DNA from: an uncultured archaeon | GTDB taxonomy: Archaea; Nanobdellota; Nanobdellia; Woesearchaeales; ARS49 | NCBI GenBank assembly: GCA_902385765.1 | Contig: CABMGU010000049.1 | Location: 1 to 11,064, forward strand | Length of the DNA stretch: 11,064 nt | Direction of reading: 5' to 3' | In this document: piece by piece, positions 5,154 to 11,064 of the stretch | How positions within the stretch are numbered: the stretch's first letter is position 1 | Layout: every line of letters begins with the position of its first letter | Position numbers and translations under genes: made by a program | Notes under the pieces: generated by a model | Seen by the model: only the letters and a program-made list of their open reading frames with translations | Told to the model about the DNA's origin: nothing | The model's database searches: none

Positions 5154-5836
5154 ACGAAGCACCAAAACACTTGGGAGTCATTGTAGACGGAAACAGAAGA
5201 TTCGCAAAAAGACTGATGATGAACCCGTGGAAAGGACACGAATGGGGAGCAGAAAAGTTCAGAAAATTCACAGAATGGTGCTTTGAGCTGGGAGTACAGG
5301 AAATAACAGCATACGTATTCTCAATACAGAACTTCAACAGACCAAAAGACGAATTTGAATATTTAATGAAAATATTCAAACAAATGGTAAATGAACGATT
5401 ACAGCCAGACAACCTCAAAGAAATGAAAGAAAAAGGAGTAAAAATAACATTCATAGGCAGACAAGAAATGCTTCCAAAAGAACTGCAAGAACTTCAAAAC
5501 AAGCTAATGGAAGCAACAAAAGAGAACAAGCCCAAAAGAGTTAACTTCGCAATGGCATACGGCGGAAGAGAAGAAATAATAGACGCAGTGAAAAAGATAG
5601 TAGCTGAAGGCAAAGAAGTAAACGAAGAAGAATTCAGCAAATGCTTGTGGCTAAATTCCAACCCTGACCTGATAATAAGAACAGGAGGAGAACAAAGAAC
5701 AAGCAACTTCCTGCCATGGCAGTCCACATACAGCGAATGGATATTCCTTGAAAAACTCTGGCCAGAAATCGAGAAAGAAGACCTGGTAAAGTGCATAGAA
5801 GAATATAAGTCAAGGGAAAGAAGGTTTGGGAAGTAG
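5150..5836 (+). CDS. uppS: Polyprenyl diphosphate synthase (cis-prenyltransferase)
   Basis: A 228-residue cis-prenyltransferase that condenses isopentenyl diphosphate onto an allylic primer to make a long polyprenyl diphosphate, the precursor of the membrane lipid carrier for glycan transfer. The catalytic motif HLGVIVDGNRRFAK covers residues 7-20, with Asp13 as the expected metal-binding residue. GHEWGAE (29-35), SIQNFNRPKDE (58-68), AMAYGGR (134-140) and IIRTGGEQRTSNFLPWQ (175-191) follow in the usual order. The length is slightly under the usual range of about 240-260. The ATG overlaps the TGA of the preceding gene, with a weak upstream AGG. The product chain length and preferred primer cannot be read from sequence; in archaea a geranylgeranyl-type primer is expected. 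The promoter of the ribosomal operon follows 4 nt after its stop. Confidence 0.93.
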   Translation: MNEAPKHLGVIVDGNRRFAKRLMMNPWKGHEWGAEKFRKFTEWCFELGVQEITAYVFSIQNFNRPKDEFEYLMKIFKQMVNERLQPDNLKEMKEKGVKITFIGRQEMLPKELQELQNKLMEATKENKPKRVNFAMAYGGREEIIDAVKKIVAEGKEVNEEEFSKCLWLNSNPDLIIRTGGEQRTSNFLPWQSTYSEWIFLEKLWPEIEKEDLVKCIEEYKSRERRFGK

Positions 5837-5840
5837 AAAA

Positions 5841-5850
5841 GCTTATAAAC
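5841..5850 (+). promoter_or_regulatory. TATA-like box of the L1-P0-P1 operon
   Basis: GCTTATAAAC, preceded by AAAA, closely matches the word before rpoL. The expected transcription start, about 26 nt from its centre, is near 5872, giving a leader of about 45 nt before ATG 5917. That is unlike the apparently leaderless genes nearby. Confidence 0.7.
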
Positions 5851-5872
5851 AACCACTAGACGCTCAATAGTA

Positions 5873-5910
5873 TTCCCAATAACTAAACCACCTCGGTGGA
5901 AGGGAGTTAG
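5873..5910 (+). promoter_or_regulatory. Structured leader, candidate L1 autoregulatory site
   Basis: CCACC (5888-5892) pairs with GGTGG (5895-5899). TTCCC (5873-5877) can pair with GGGAG (5902-5906, one G-T wobble), leaving an asymmetric loop between the two short helices. The GGGAG strand is also the likely Shine-Dalgarno sequence, 10 nt before ATG 5917, so folding or L1 binding would hide it. Known L1 sites on archaeal and bacterial mRNAs are two short helices separated by an asymmetric loop that mimics the 23S rRNA site. The structural resemblance is mine; no binding data are implied. Confidence 0.45.
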
Positions 5911-5916
5911 ACTATA

Positions 5917-6579
5917 ATGGATAAAAAACAATTCATACAAGCAATACAAGCACTGAAAGCACTTCCTAAAAGAAAGTTCAAACAGAAATACGACTTCATA
6001 ATGAACTTAAGGCACCTGGACCTCAAAAAACCAGAAGAACAAGTAGAACTATGGGTAAAACTGCCGTTTGACAAAGGAAGACCAACAAAAATAGGAGCAC
6101 TGGTAGGACCAGAACTGGCAGAGCAGGCAAAAGCAAACTGCGATTTGGTAATACTGCACGACAACTTCTCACAATACACAGACAAAAGAAAAATGCGAAA
6201 ACTCGCAAGAGAATACGACTACTTCATCGCACAAGCAAACATAATGGCGGACATAGCAAAGACCTTCGGTAGAATCTTCGGACCAAGAGGCAAAATGCCA
6301 AACCCGAAAGCAGGATGCGTCGTACCGCCAAACGCGAACCTGAAACCACTGGCAGACGGCCTGAGAAAAACAATCAAGGTATCAGCAAAAATCCAGCCAA
6401 GCGTCAAAGTAATGGTAGGAAACGAAGACACGCCAGACGACCAAGTAGCAGAAAACTGCCTGACAGTCTACACAAACGTGGTGCACAAACTGCCACAAGA
6501 AGCATTCAACGTCAGATCAGTCCTGCTGAAACTCACAATGAGCAAACCGGTAAAAATTGAAGAGGAGGCAAAGAAATGA
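5917..6579 (+). CDS. rpl1: 50S ribosomal protein L1 (uL1)
   Basis: A 220-residue L1, close to the usual archaeal length. It binds 23S rRNA at the L1 stalk, which moves with deacylated tRNA leaving the E site, and in several archaea and bacteria it represses its own operon. The conserved FGPRGKMPNPKAG motif is at residues 121-133, with VKLPFDKGRP (47-56) and IQPSVKVMVGNEDTPDDQVA (158-177) in the expected places. ATG 5917 follows GGGAG at 5902-5906. It heads an operon with P0 and P1: its TGA overlaps the ATG of P0 (ATGA at 6576-6579), with GGAGG just inside its 3' end. Codons are mostly A- or C-ending. Confidence 0.95.
   Translation: MDKKQFIQAIQALKALPKRKFKQKYDFIMNLRHLDLKKPEEQVELWVKLPFDKGRPTKIGALVGPELAEQAKANCDLVILHDNFSQYTDKRKMRKLAREYDYFIAQANIMADIAKTFGRIFGPRGKMPNPKAGCVVPPNANLKPLADGLRKTIKVSAKIQPSVKVMVGNEDTPDDQVAENCLTVYTNVVHKLPQEAFNVRSVLLKLTMSKPVKIEEEAKK
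6562..6568 (+). promoter_or_regulatory. Shine-Dalgarno for P0
   Basis: GAGGAGG lies 7 nt before ATG 6576, inside the last codons of rpl1. It fixes the P0 start and supports translational coupling with L1. Confidence 0.75.
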
Positions 6580-7436
6580 GCAAGACCTCCAAAGCAGCAC
6601 CGGAAAAGAAAGAAGTCGTAAAGAAAATACTGCAGTTCGGCAAACAATACCCAATAATCGGACTGCTCAACATGGAAAACCTTCCGGCAAGCAGCCTATT
6701 AATAATGAAAAAACAATTACGAGGCAAAGTCGAGCTGGTAATGACAAGAAAAACACTCATATTATTGGGACTGAAAGACCTGAAACTACCAAACGGCGAA
6801 AAAATAATCGAAAAAATAACAGGAATGCCGGCACTGATGTTCACAAAAGACAACCCATTCGCATTATACAAGATAATCAAGAAAAGCAAAACGCCAGCAG
6901 CAGCAAAACCAGGACAAATAGCACCAAGAGACATCACAATTCCAGCAGGACCAACACCATTCACACCAGGCCCTGTAATCTCAGAATTCGCAGCATTAGG
7001 AATCAAAGCAGGAGTAGAAGGAGGCAAAGTAGCAGTCAAGCAAGACGCAACAGTAGTCAAAGAAGGACAGCCAATCAATGCAAAACTTGCAAGCATGCTG
7101 CAAAGACTAGGAATAGAGCCAATGGAAATTGGCCTGGATTTGATTTGCGCTTACGAAAAAGGAATCATCTACCCACGATCAGTATTAGACATTGACGAAA
7201 CAAAGTTCATGCAAGACCTGATTGGAGCTGCAAACGCAGCATTCAACCTTGCAATAGAAACAACACACATCACAAAAGACACAATCGAAACACTGCTAGG
7301 AAAAGCGCACAGAGAAGCAAAAGCAGTAGGCATAGAAGGAAACATAATGGAGCCAGAACTGGTAGGAGAGATACTGGCAAAAGCACAGAGACAGGCACAA
7401 GCAGTAGCATCAGAAGGAAATGTTCAAACTCAATAA
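6576..7436 (+). CDS. rplP0: 50S ribosomal protein L10 / acidic stalk protein P0
   Basis: A 286-residue archaeal P0 (uL10), the base of the GTPase-activating stalk, which binds 23S rRNA and anchors P1/L12 dimers. Residues 10-105 fit the rRNA-binding domain (IIGLLNMENLPASSLLIMKK, then KVELVMTRKTL). Residues 106-185 fit the archaeal/eukaryotic insertion domain (IPAGPTPFTPGPVISEF, then IEPMEIGLDLICAYEKGIIY). The C-terminal spine holds P1-binding helices; two are visibly repeated with a 26-residue period (TLLGKAHREAKAVGIEGN, 239-256, and EILAKAQRQAQAVASEGN, 265-282). Most archaeal P0 proteins run to about 335-340 residues and end in an acidic tail with a GLSALFG-like motif shared with P1. Here the chain stops at GNVQTQ, so that tail is absent. 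It overlaps rpl1 and precedes rpl12. Confidence 0.95.
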   Translation: MSKTSKAAPEKKEVVKKILQFGKQYPIIGLLNMENLPASSLLIMKKQLRGKVELVMTRKTLILLGLKDLKLPNGEKIIEKITGMPALMFTKDNPFALYKIIKKSKTPAAAKPGQIAPRDITIPAGPTPFTPGPVISEFAALGIKAGVEGGKVAVKQDATVVKEGQPINAKLASMLQRLGIEPMEIGLDLICAYEKGIIYPRSVLDIDETKFMQDLIGAANAAFNLAIETTHITKDTIETLLGKAHREAKAVGIEGNIMEPELVGEILAKAQRQAQAVASEGNVQTQ

Positions 7437-7444
7437 TATTTACA

Positions 7445-7450
7445 GGAGGT
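7445..7450 (+). promoter_or_regulatory. Shine-Dalgarno for P1/L12
   Basis: GGAGGT lies 7 nt before ATG 7458, in the 21-nt gap between P0 and P1. It is the strongest ribosome binding site in the window, fitting a protein needed in several copies per ribosome. Confidence 0.85.
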
Positions 7451-7457
7451 AATTAAC

Positions 7458-7766
7458 ATGGAATACATATACGCGGCATTGCTCCTCCATAAAGCAGGGC
7501 AAAAAGTCGAAGAAGCAAACGTCAAGAAAGTGCTCGAAGCAGCAGGCGTCAAAACAGAAGACGCAAAAATCAAGGCACTCGTAGCAAGCTTGGCAGGCGT
7601 AAACATCGACGAAGCCATGAAGAAAGCAGCAGCACCGGTAGCGGTTGCAGCACCTGCAGCAGGAGCAGCGCCAGCAGAGAAGAAAGAAGAAAAGAAGAAG
7701 ACGGCAGAAGACGAGAAAAAGTCTGAAGAACAAGCAGCTGCCGGACTCAGCGCACTCTTCGGCTAA
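7458..7766 (+). CDS. rpl12: 50S ribosomal protein L12 / stalk protein P1
   Basis: A 102-residue archaeal P1 (aL12). Dimers bind the P0 helices, and the flexible tail recruits translation factors such as aEF1A and aEF2. Residues 1-60 are the helical dimerisation domain (MEYIYAALLLHKAGQKVEEA, then VLEAAGVKTEDAKIKALVAS). Residues 61-80 are an Ala/Pro hinge, 81-95 a charged Lys/Glu stretch, and the end is GLSALFG, the factor-binding motif. Because P0 here lacks that motif, P1 alone must supply the factor-recruiting tail. Last gene of the operon, followed at once by a T-rich stretch. Confidence 0.95.
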   Translation: MEYIYAALLLHKAGQKVEEANVKKVLEAAGVKTEDAKIKALVASLAGVNIDEAMKKAAAPVAVAAPAAGAAPAEKKEEKKKTAEDEKKSEEQAAAGLSALFG

Positions 7767-7781
7767 AAAAAATATTTTTTT
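7765..7781 (+). terminator. Oligo-T terminator of the ribosomal operon
   Basis: The stop codon of rpl12 runs into A8-T-A-T7 (7765-7781). A run of T on the non-template strand is the usual intrinsic terminator of archaeal RNA polymerase; the A and T tracts could also pair as a weak hairpin. Confidence 0.6.
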
Positions 7782-7783
7782 AT

Positions 7784-7796
7784 GTTTATATTTAAC
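7784..7796 (+). promoter_or_regulatory. TATA-like box for the coiled-coil gene
   Basis: GTTTATATTTAAC, centred near 7789, lies about 24 nt before ATG 7813, suggesting a very short or absent leader. A GGGGGAA sequence at 7801-7807 could alternatively help ribosome binding if transcription starts further upstream. Confidence 0.5.
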
Positions 7797-7812
7797 AGCC
7801 GGGGGAACCTGA

Positions 7813-8700
7813 ATGTTGACACCGCAAGAGAAACAGCAGATAAAAGTACAAATTGATGCACTACAAAAAGACATCAAAGAACTAAAAAGCACTCTAAACC
7901 AGATAGACGAACAAAAAGAAAAAGTCTTTGCGGACAGAAAAACCCTCGGAAGACAAATCGCCACTTCTATCAAAGAAATAAAACAACTGCGACACGAAAG
8001 AGATTCCCTGACTGCAGAAGTCAAAACAGCAAAAGAAGAAAGAGCAAAACTCGCAGCAGTCATCAAAGAAAAAATTGACGCTTTCAAAAAAATCCACGGA
8101 GAGAAAAAACAGGCTGAACCGAAAAACGGAGTAAGAGAAAGCCCAGGCAAACTAAGACAGGAAATAGAAAGAATGGAATACAAAATCGAGACAGAAGGAC
8201 TGAGCTTTGACAAAGAACAAAAACTGATGAAAATCATCAATGCCATGAAAAAAAGACTCAAAGAAGCAGAAGCACTATCAGGAGCATACGGCGAAGCAAG
8301 AGAACTAAGCAGGGAAATAGACAAACTCAAAAATGCAGCTGATGAATTCCACGCAAAAATACAGGAAAAAGCAAAAGTATCACAGGAAAAACACGAAAAA
8401 CTGATGGAAATAAGCAAAAAAGTCGACGAATGGAAAAAACAAGAAGAAGAGATGAACAAACAAATAGAAGCAAAGAAAAAAGAAATAGACGAGAAATGCC
8501 CGCCATTAGACGAAAAAATAAAACAATACTCTGAATTAAAACTGAAAATAGGCGAGGAAGTAAAAGAAGAAAAACTAAGAACAGTAGAACAAAAGAAAAA
8601 GAAACTATCAGAATTACAGCAGGAAGTTCAGGAAAAACTCAGAAAAGGAGAGAAATTAACAACGCAAGACCTGCTGATAATGCAGAGCATTGATGAATAA
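7813..8700 (+). CDS. Archaeal coiled-coil protein, COG1340-like
   Basis: A 295-residue protein that is almost entirely coiled coil: heptad-like Lys/Glu/Leu repeats cover residues 5-105 and 130-270. A short break around 96-115 (EKKQAEPKNGVRESPG) is followed by the segment EIERMEYKIETEGLSFDKEQ (117-136) and KLMKIINAMKKRLKEAE, and the end is EKLRKGEKLTTQDLLIMQSI. This arrangement, with the LSFDKE turn in the middle and the GEKLTTQDLL tail, matches the archaeal coiled-coil family COG1340 as I know it. Members have sometimes been labelled phosphoserine phosphatase, with no catalytic motif here to support that. Function unknown; a structural or ribosome-related role is speculation from its place after the stalk operon. 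Its TAA abuts the stop of the convergent gene at 8701. Low-complexity composition limits homology-based certainty. Confidence 0.82.
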   Translation: MLTPQEKQQIKVQIDALQKDIKELKSTLNQIDEQKEKVFADRKTLGRQIATSIKEIKQLRHERDSLTAEVKTAKEERAKLAAVIKEKIDAFKKIHGEKKQAEPKNGVRESPGKLRQEIERMEYKIETEGLSFDKEQKLMKIINAMKKRLKEAEALSGAYGEARELSREIDKLKNAADEFHAKIQEKAKVSQEKHEKLMEISKKVDEWKKQEEEMNKQIEAKKKEIDEKCPPLDEKIKQYSELKLKIGEEVKEEKLRTVEQKKKKLSELQQEVQEKLRKGEKLTTQDLLIMQSIDE

Positions 8701-9027
8701 TCACTTTCTCGGCTTCAACTTATCAAAGAAATCCTTAACCTTAGGATCATTTCTGGGAACAGCCTTAGGACCAAGACGATAGTACTTCTTCTCAACAACA
8801 GTACCCCAGCTGTAAGCACCCTTCTCCTGCTTGACCTCAGCCAATTCAAATTCTCCGAGCTTAACGCCTTTTCGCAGGTTGTAGTAAATATTTTCCCTTG
8901 TGCACGACGGGAAAAGCTCGTTGTAATATTTATGAATCTTATAACCATAAGCAGAACCGATAACATTCAATATTTCGATAACGTTCTGTCTGATTTCAGA
9001 CTTAACAGGTCTTCCTCGAGATGCCAT
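8701..9027 (-). CDS. Small PadR-like winged-HTH protein
   Basis: A 108-residue protein starting at ATG 9027. A GTG at 9039 is in frame but would place the start inside the inverted repeat at 9029-9068. GRPVKSEIRQNVIEILNVIG forms the first helix, YGYKIHKYYNELFP the second, CTRENIYYNLRKGVKLGEFE the recognition helix, and EKGAYSWGTVVEKKYYRLG the wing. I recognise this as a small winged-helix type common in DPANN archaea, with PadR-like topology. It probably acts as a dimeric DNA-binding regulator. A palindrome flanking its TATA box suggests it represses itself, and the same palindrome at 73-115 suggests a second target (both inferred). It converges on the coiled-coil gene with no gap between stop codons. 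Codons are largely T- or G-ending, unlike the + strand genes. Confidence 0.85.
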   Translation of the reverse strand: MASRGRPVKSEIRQNVIEILNVIGSAYGYKIHKYYNELFPSCTRENIYYNLRKGVKLGEFELAEVKQEKGAYSWGTVVEKKYYRLGPKAVPRNDPKVKDFFDKLKPRK

Positions 9028-9028
9028 G

Positions 9029-9068
9029 TCAAGAACCACCTGTCATAAGATTATATGGTTGTTCTTGA
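9029..9068. promoter_or_regulatory. Operator-like inverted repeat framing a TATA box, copy 2
   Basis: TCAAGAACCACC (9029-9040) and GGTTGTTCTTGA (9057-9068) are inverted repeats with one mismatch around a 16-nt centre. The minus-strand TATA-like word CATATAATC (about 9050-9058) sits between and partly under the arms, about 27 nt before ATG 9027. A protein bound here would block TBP/TFB access and the transcription start. The arms match the inverted repeat at 73-115. Confidence 0.65.
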
Positions 9069-9167
9069 GCATGATCAGAAATCCTGCGCATATTGGATAG
9101 ATGAGACATACAAATTGTTTCAGCACTCTGGATTTCCGACATATAGAAAATAATTCAACCTTTTCCC

Positions 9168-9175
9168 TTATAAAT
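9168..9175 (-). promoter_or_regulatory. Second possible TATA box, weak
   Basis: TTTATAAG on the minus strand could start a longer transcript of the 8701-9027 gene with a leader over 110 nt that includes the inverted repeat. The nearer box at 9050-9058 is preferred. Confidence 0.25.
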
Positions 9176-9187
9176 GTTTGTTACTAC

Positions 9188-9206
9188 CCAACTTTAAGAA
9201 AGTTGG
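9188..9206 (-). terminator. Hairpin just after the pps-operon stop codon
   Basis: CCAACTTT (9188-9195) and AAAGTTGG (9199-9206) form a perfect 8-bp stem with a 3-nt loop, beginning one base beyond the TGA of the 9208-9657 gene. No T-run follows on the minus strand, so it may protect the 3' end or be a partial terminator. Confidence 0.45.
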
Positions 9207-9207
9207 A

Positions 9208-9657
9208 TCAAGAAAGTTCCTTAAGATTTGATTCTGATATCATCAAAGAAGTAATATGCTGCATAAGCTCAGAATAATGCCGGTTAATATTTGCAAATGA
9301 CGCCTTCCTGTTCTCAGTCTTGTAAAACTCCTCTGCAATTCTGCCGATAGCCTCCAAATCACCGTGAATCAAAGAAAGCTCATTCTCCATATCGTGCAGT
9401 TCCCTGCCGGACTTCTTGAACTTAACTTTGGTTGCGTGCGTCATCAAATCACCAAGCTTCTGCCTTGCACGATGAACCTCATCACTAATAACATCACACG
9501 CCCGACGAATACGCTTGCCAACAACCTCTGCCTCAGCAAGCTCAATAGGGCTCTTTGCAAGAGCATAATCACTCAAATCAAGAACGCCCTGAGAAATCTC
9601 ACGAACAGACCGCTGTATTTTTTCCTCTTCGTCAAACAATTGCTTTAATTCATTCAT
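9208..9657 (-). CDS. Small helical protein coupled to ppsA, unknown
   Basis: A 149-residue protein from ATG 9657. The ATG overlaps the TGA of the phosphoenolpyruvate synthase gene (ATGA), and GAGGAG lies 4 nt upstream, so translational coupling is likely. The sequence is almost entirely alpha-helical and charged: ELKQLFDEEEKIQRSVREIS, AEVVGKRIRRACDVISDEVH and MENELSLIHGDLEAIGRIAE. There is no signal peptide, membrane segment or metal motif. It could fold as a helical bundle, perhaps dimeric. I do not recognise the family. Co-translation with PpsA makes a partner or regulator of that enzyme possible, but the sequence itself does not show it. Confidence 0.8.
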   Translation of the reverse strand: MNELKQLFDEEEKIQRSVREISQGVLDLSDYALAKSPIELAEAEVVGKRIRRACDVISDEVHRARQKLGDLMTHATKVKFKKSGRELHDMENELSLIHGDLEAIGRIAEEFYKTENRKASFANINRHYSELMQHITSLMISESNLKELS

Positions 9658-11064
9658 CTGCTCCTCTTTTTCTCGTGCTCAGCAATAATCACCCTAGTCT
9701 TAACAATCGCATCAGGACTCAGACTAATGCTGTCAATACCGCAGTCCACTAAAAATTCGGCAAACTCAGGATAAGTTGAAGGCGCGTCACCGCAAATGCC
9801 AATCTTCCTCTTATGCTGTTTTGCAACAATGATGACGTGCTCAATCATTTTCTTGACAGCATCATTGCGCTCATCGTAAATGTCAGCAACAAGCTCTGAA
9901 TCACGGTCAACACCCAAAGTCATCTGAGTCAAATCATTACTGCCAATGCTGAAGCCGTCAAAGATTTCACAAAAGTCATCAGCAAGAATAACGTTGCTCG
10001 GAATCTCGCACATAACATAGACCTGAAGCTCATTCTTGCCGCGCTGAAGACCATTCTCCTTCATAACAGCAAGAACCTTCCTGCCCTCTTCAGGAGTACG
10101 GCAGACAGGAATCATAACCTTCAAATTAGTCAAGCCAAATTCCTCGCGAACCCTCTTAATAGCCTTGCATTCCAAAGCAAAACCATCCTTGTAGCCTGGC
10201 TTGTAATACCTTGAAGCGCCGCGCCAGCCAATCATAGGATTCTCCTCCTTAGGCTCAAAATACTTTCCTCCGATAAGGTTGACGTACTCGTTTGTCTTGA
10301 AATCAGAGAAACGCAGAATAACATCCTTCGGATAGAACGCAGCAGCAAGCATACCAACACCCATCGCAAGCTTGTCAACAAAAAACTGCTTCTTGTCCTT
10401 GTAGCCGGCGGTCAAATCCTCAATCTTCCTTCTGGTCTCCTCATCCAAAACCTTGTCAAAATTAATCAAAGCCATAGGATGAACCTTGATGTACTCGTTA
10501 ACAATAAACTCCTCGCGAGCAAGACCAACACCATCATTCGGAAGGAAACTAAGCTCAAAAGCCTCATCAGGATCGCCGATATTCATCATAACCCTTGTGT
10601 GAGGATGAGGCGCCTTCTGAACATCAATCCTGTCAACCTTAAACTTCAAAAAGCCGTCATAAACAGCACCGTGCTCGCCTTCTGCACAACTCACAGTAAC
10701 CCTCTGACCATTCTTAACAGCGTGCGTCGCATTATTAGTGCCAACAATACAAGGCAAGCCAAGCTCACGAGATACGATTGCTGCATGCGAAGTCCTTCCG
10801 CCACGGTTTGTTACAATGGCAGAAGCAATACGCATAATAGGAACCCAATCAGGATCAGTCATCTCTGTAATAAGAATCTCTCCTGGCTTAAAATCAAAAA
10901 TCTCCTTGACATCCTTAATAACGTGCGCAGGACCCTGCGAAATCTTACTGCCAACAGACTTGCCAATCGCCAAAACCTTTCCCTTCTGCAATAATTTGTA
11001 CTCCTCAATGATATTGCGGTTCTTCTGCGACTGAACAGTCTCAGGACGAGCCTGAACAATAAAC
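9654..11064 (-). CDS. ppsA: Phosphoenolpyruvate synthase, C-terminal part (5' end outside window)
   Basis: The frame stays open to the window edge, giving the last 469 residues of an enzyme usually about 750-800 long. It converts pyruvate and ATP to phosphoenolpyruvate, AMP and phosphate, feeding gluconeogenesis (or running in reverse in some archaea). The visible part begins with the conserved IVQARPETVQSQ that ends the ATP-grasp domain. The swivelling phosphohistidine domain follows, with GGRTSHAAIVSRELGLPCIVG (His codon at 10785-10787). The PEP-binding TIM barrel comes last, with NPMIGWRGASRYY, CEIPSNVILADDF, GSNDLTQMTLGVDRDS and KIGICGDAPSTYPEFAEFLV (catalytic Cys codon at 9792-9794). Most homologues I know have Gln where this has Asp in CGDAP. 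TTG 10991 is not the start, since conserved residues continue upstream. It is followed by an overlapping small gene. Confidence 0.95.
   Translation of the reverse strand, partial: FIVQARPETVQSQKNRNIIEEYKLLQKGKVLAIGKSVGSKISQGPAHVIKDVKEIFDFKPGEILITEMTDPDWVPIMRIASAIVTNRGGRTSHAAIVSRELGLPCIVGTNNATHAVKNGQRVTVSCAEGEHGAVYDGFLKFKVDRIDVQKAPHPHTRVMMNIGDPDEAFELSFLPNDGVGLAREEFIVNEYIKVHPMALINFDKVLDEETRRKIEDLTAGYKDKKQFFVDKLAMGVGMLAAAFYPKDVILRFSDFKTNEYVNLIGGKYFEPKEENPMIGWRGASRYYKPGYKDGFALECKAIKRVREEFGLTNLKVMIPVCRTPEEGRKVLAVMKENGLQRGKNELQVYVMCEIPSNVILADDFCEIFDGFSIGSNDLTQMTLGVDRDSELVADIYDERNDAVKKMIEHVIIVAKQHKRKIGICGDAPSTYPEFAEFLVDCGIDSISLSPDAIVKTRVIIAEHEKKRSR

Noticed and set aside
6557..7195. A 212-codon + strand frame inside P0
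   Set aside because: Shadow of the P0 gene in another frame, rich in Arg, Asn, Thr and Gln, produced by the A-rich codon bias.
7440..8459. A 339-codon frame on the minus strand
   Set aside because: It is antisense to rpl12 and the coiled-coil gene. Its Cys/Phe/Ser-rich, low-complexity translation is what Lys/Glu/Ala-rich codons give when read backwards.
10989..10991. TTG as the start of the phosphoenolpyruvate synthase gene
   Set aside because: The frame continues upstream to the window edge with the conserved IVQARPETVQSQ motif, so the gene is longer and simply cut by the window.
11030..11046. ACAGTCTCAGGACG within ppsA matches the 11-bp array units (as at 3112-3125)
   Set aside because: It encodes the conserved Pps motif RPETV, so the match is explained by the protein and is probably coincidence.

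Overview
The window comes from an archaeon. It encodes an archaeal ribosomal stalk operon (L1, P0/L10, P1/L12), the archaeal RNA polymerase subunit L and a COG1340-type coiled-coil protein. Several start codons sit 22-28 nt downstream of TATA-like boxes, the spacing of leaderless archaeal transcripts. Small compact genes, Lys/Glu-rich proteins and small winged-helix proteins of a kind I associate with Woesearchaeota/Pacearchaeota suggest a DPANN lineage. That placement is inference.

Layout. Positions 1-1150 hold no convincing gene but contain three consecutive inverted repeats (73-206) and G-rich repeated words. Positions 1151-2973 hold three regulator-like genes that combine helix-turn-helix and coiled-coil parts: one on + split by an in-frame TAA, and two on -. 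Positions 2974-3554 are a second gene-free stretch, dominated by an 11-bp periodic GGGA-type repeat array (3023-3296). Positions 3555-5836 carry rsmE, rpoL, an unrecognised gene and a cis-prenyltransferase (uppS-like) on +. Positions 5841-7781 are the rpl1-rplP0-rpl12 operon, with its own promoter, a structured leader and a T-rich end. Positions 7813-8700 encode the coiled-coil protein, which ends exactly where a convergent small winged-helix gene (8701-9027, -) ends. Positions 9208-11064 are a - strand unit: phosphoenolpyruvate synthase (its 5' end lies beyond the window) followed by a translationally coupled small helical protein.

Functional themes are ribosome biogenesis and translation (RsmE, L1, P0, P1), transcription (RpoL), polyprenyl lipid carrier synthesis (cis-prenyltransferase) and gluconeogenic or pyruvate metabolism (Pps). 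The region most likely to hide something undescribed is 1-3554: several HTH/coiled-coil genes beside palindromic repeat arrays. A near-identical palindrome at 73-115 and at 9029-9068, where it frames the TATA box of the small winged-helix gene, looks like an operator shared between loci.

Across the window, third codon positions favour A/C on + strand genes and T/G on - strand genes. The + strand is therefore A/C-rich whichever strand is coding, consistent with a replication-strand bias with no switch inside the window.
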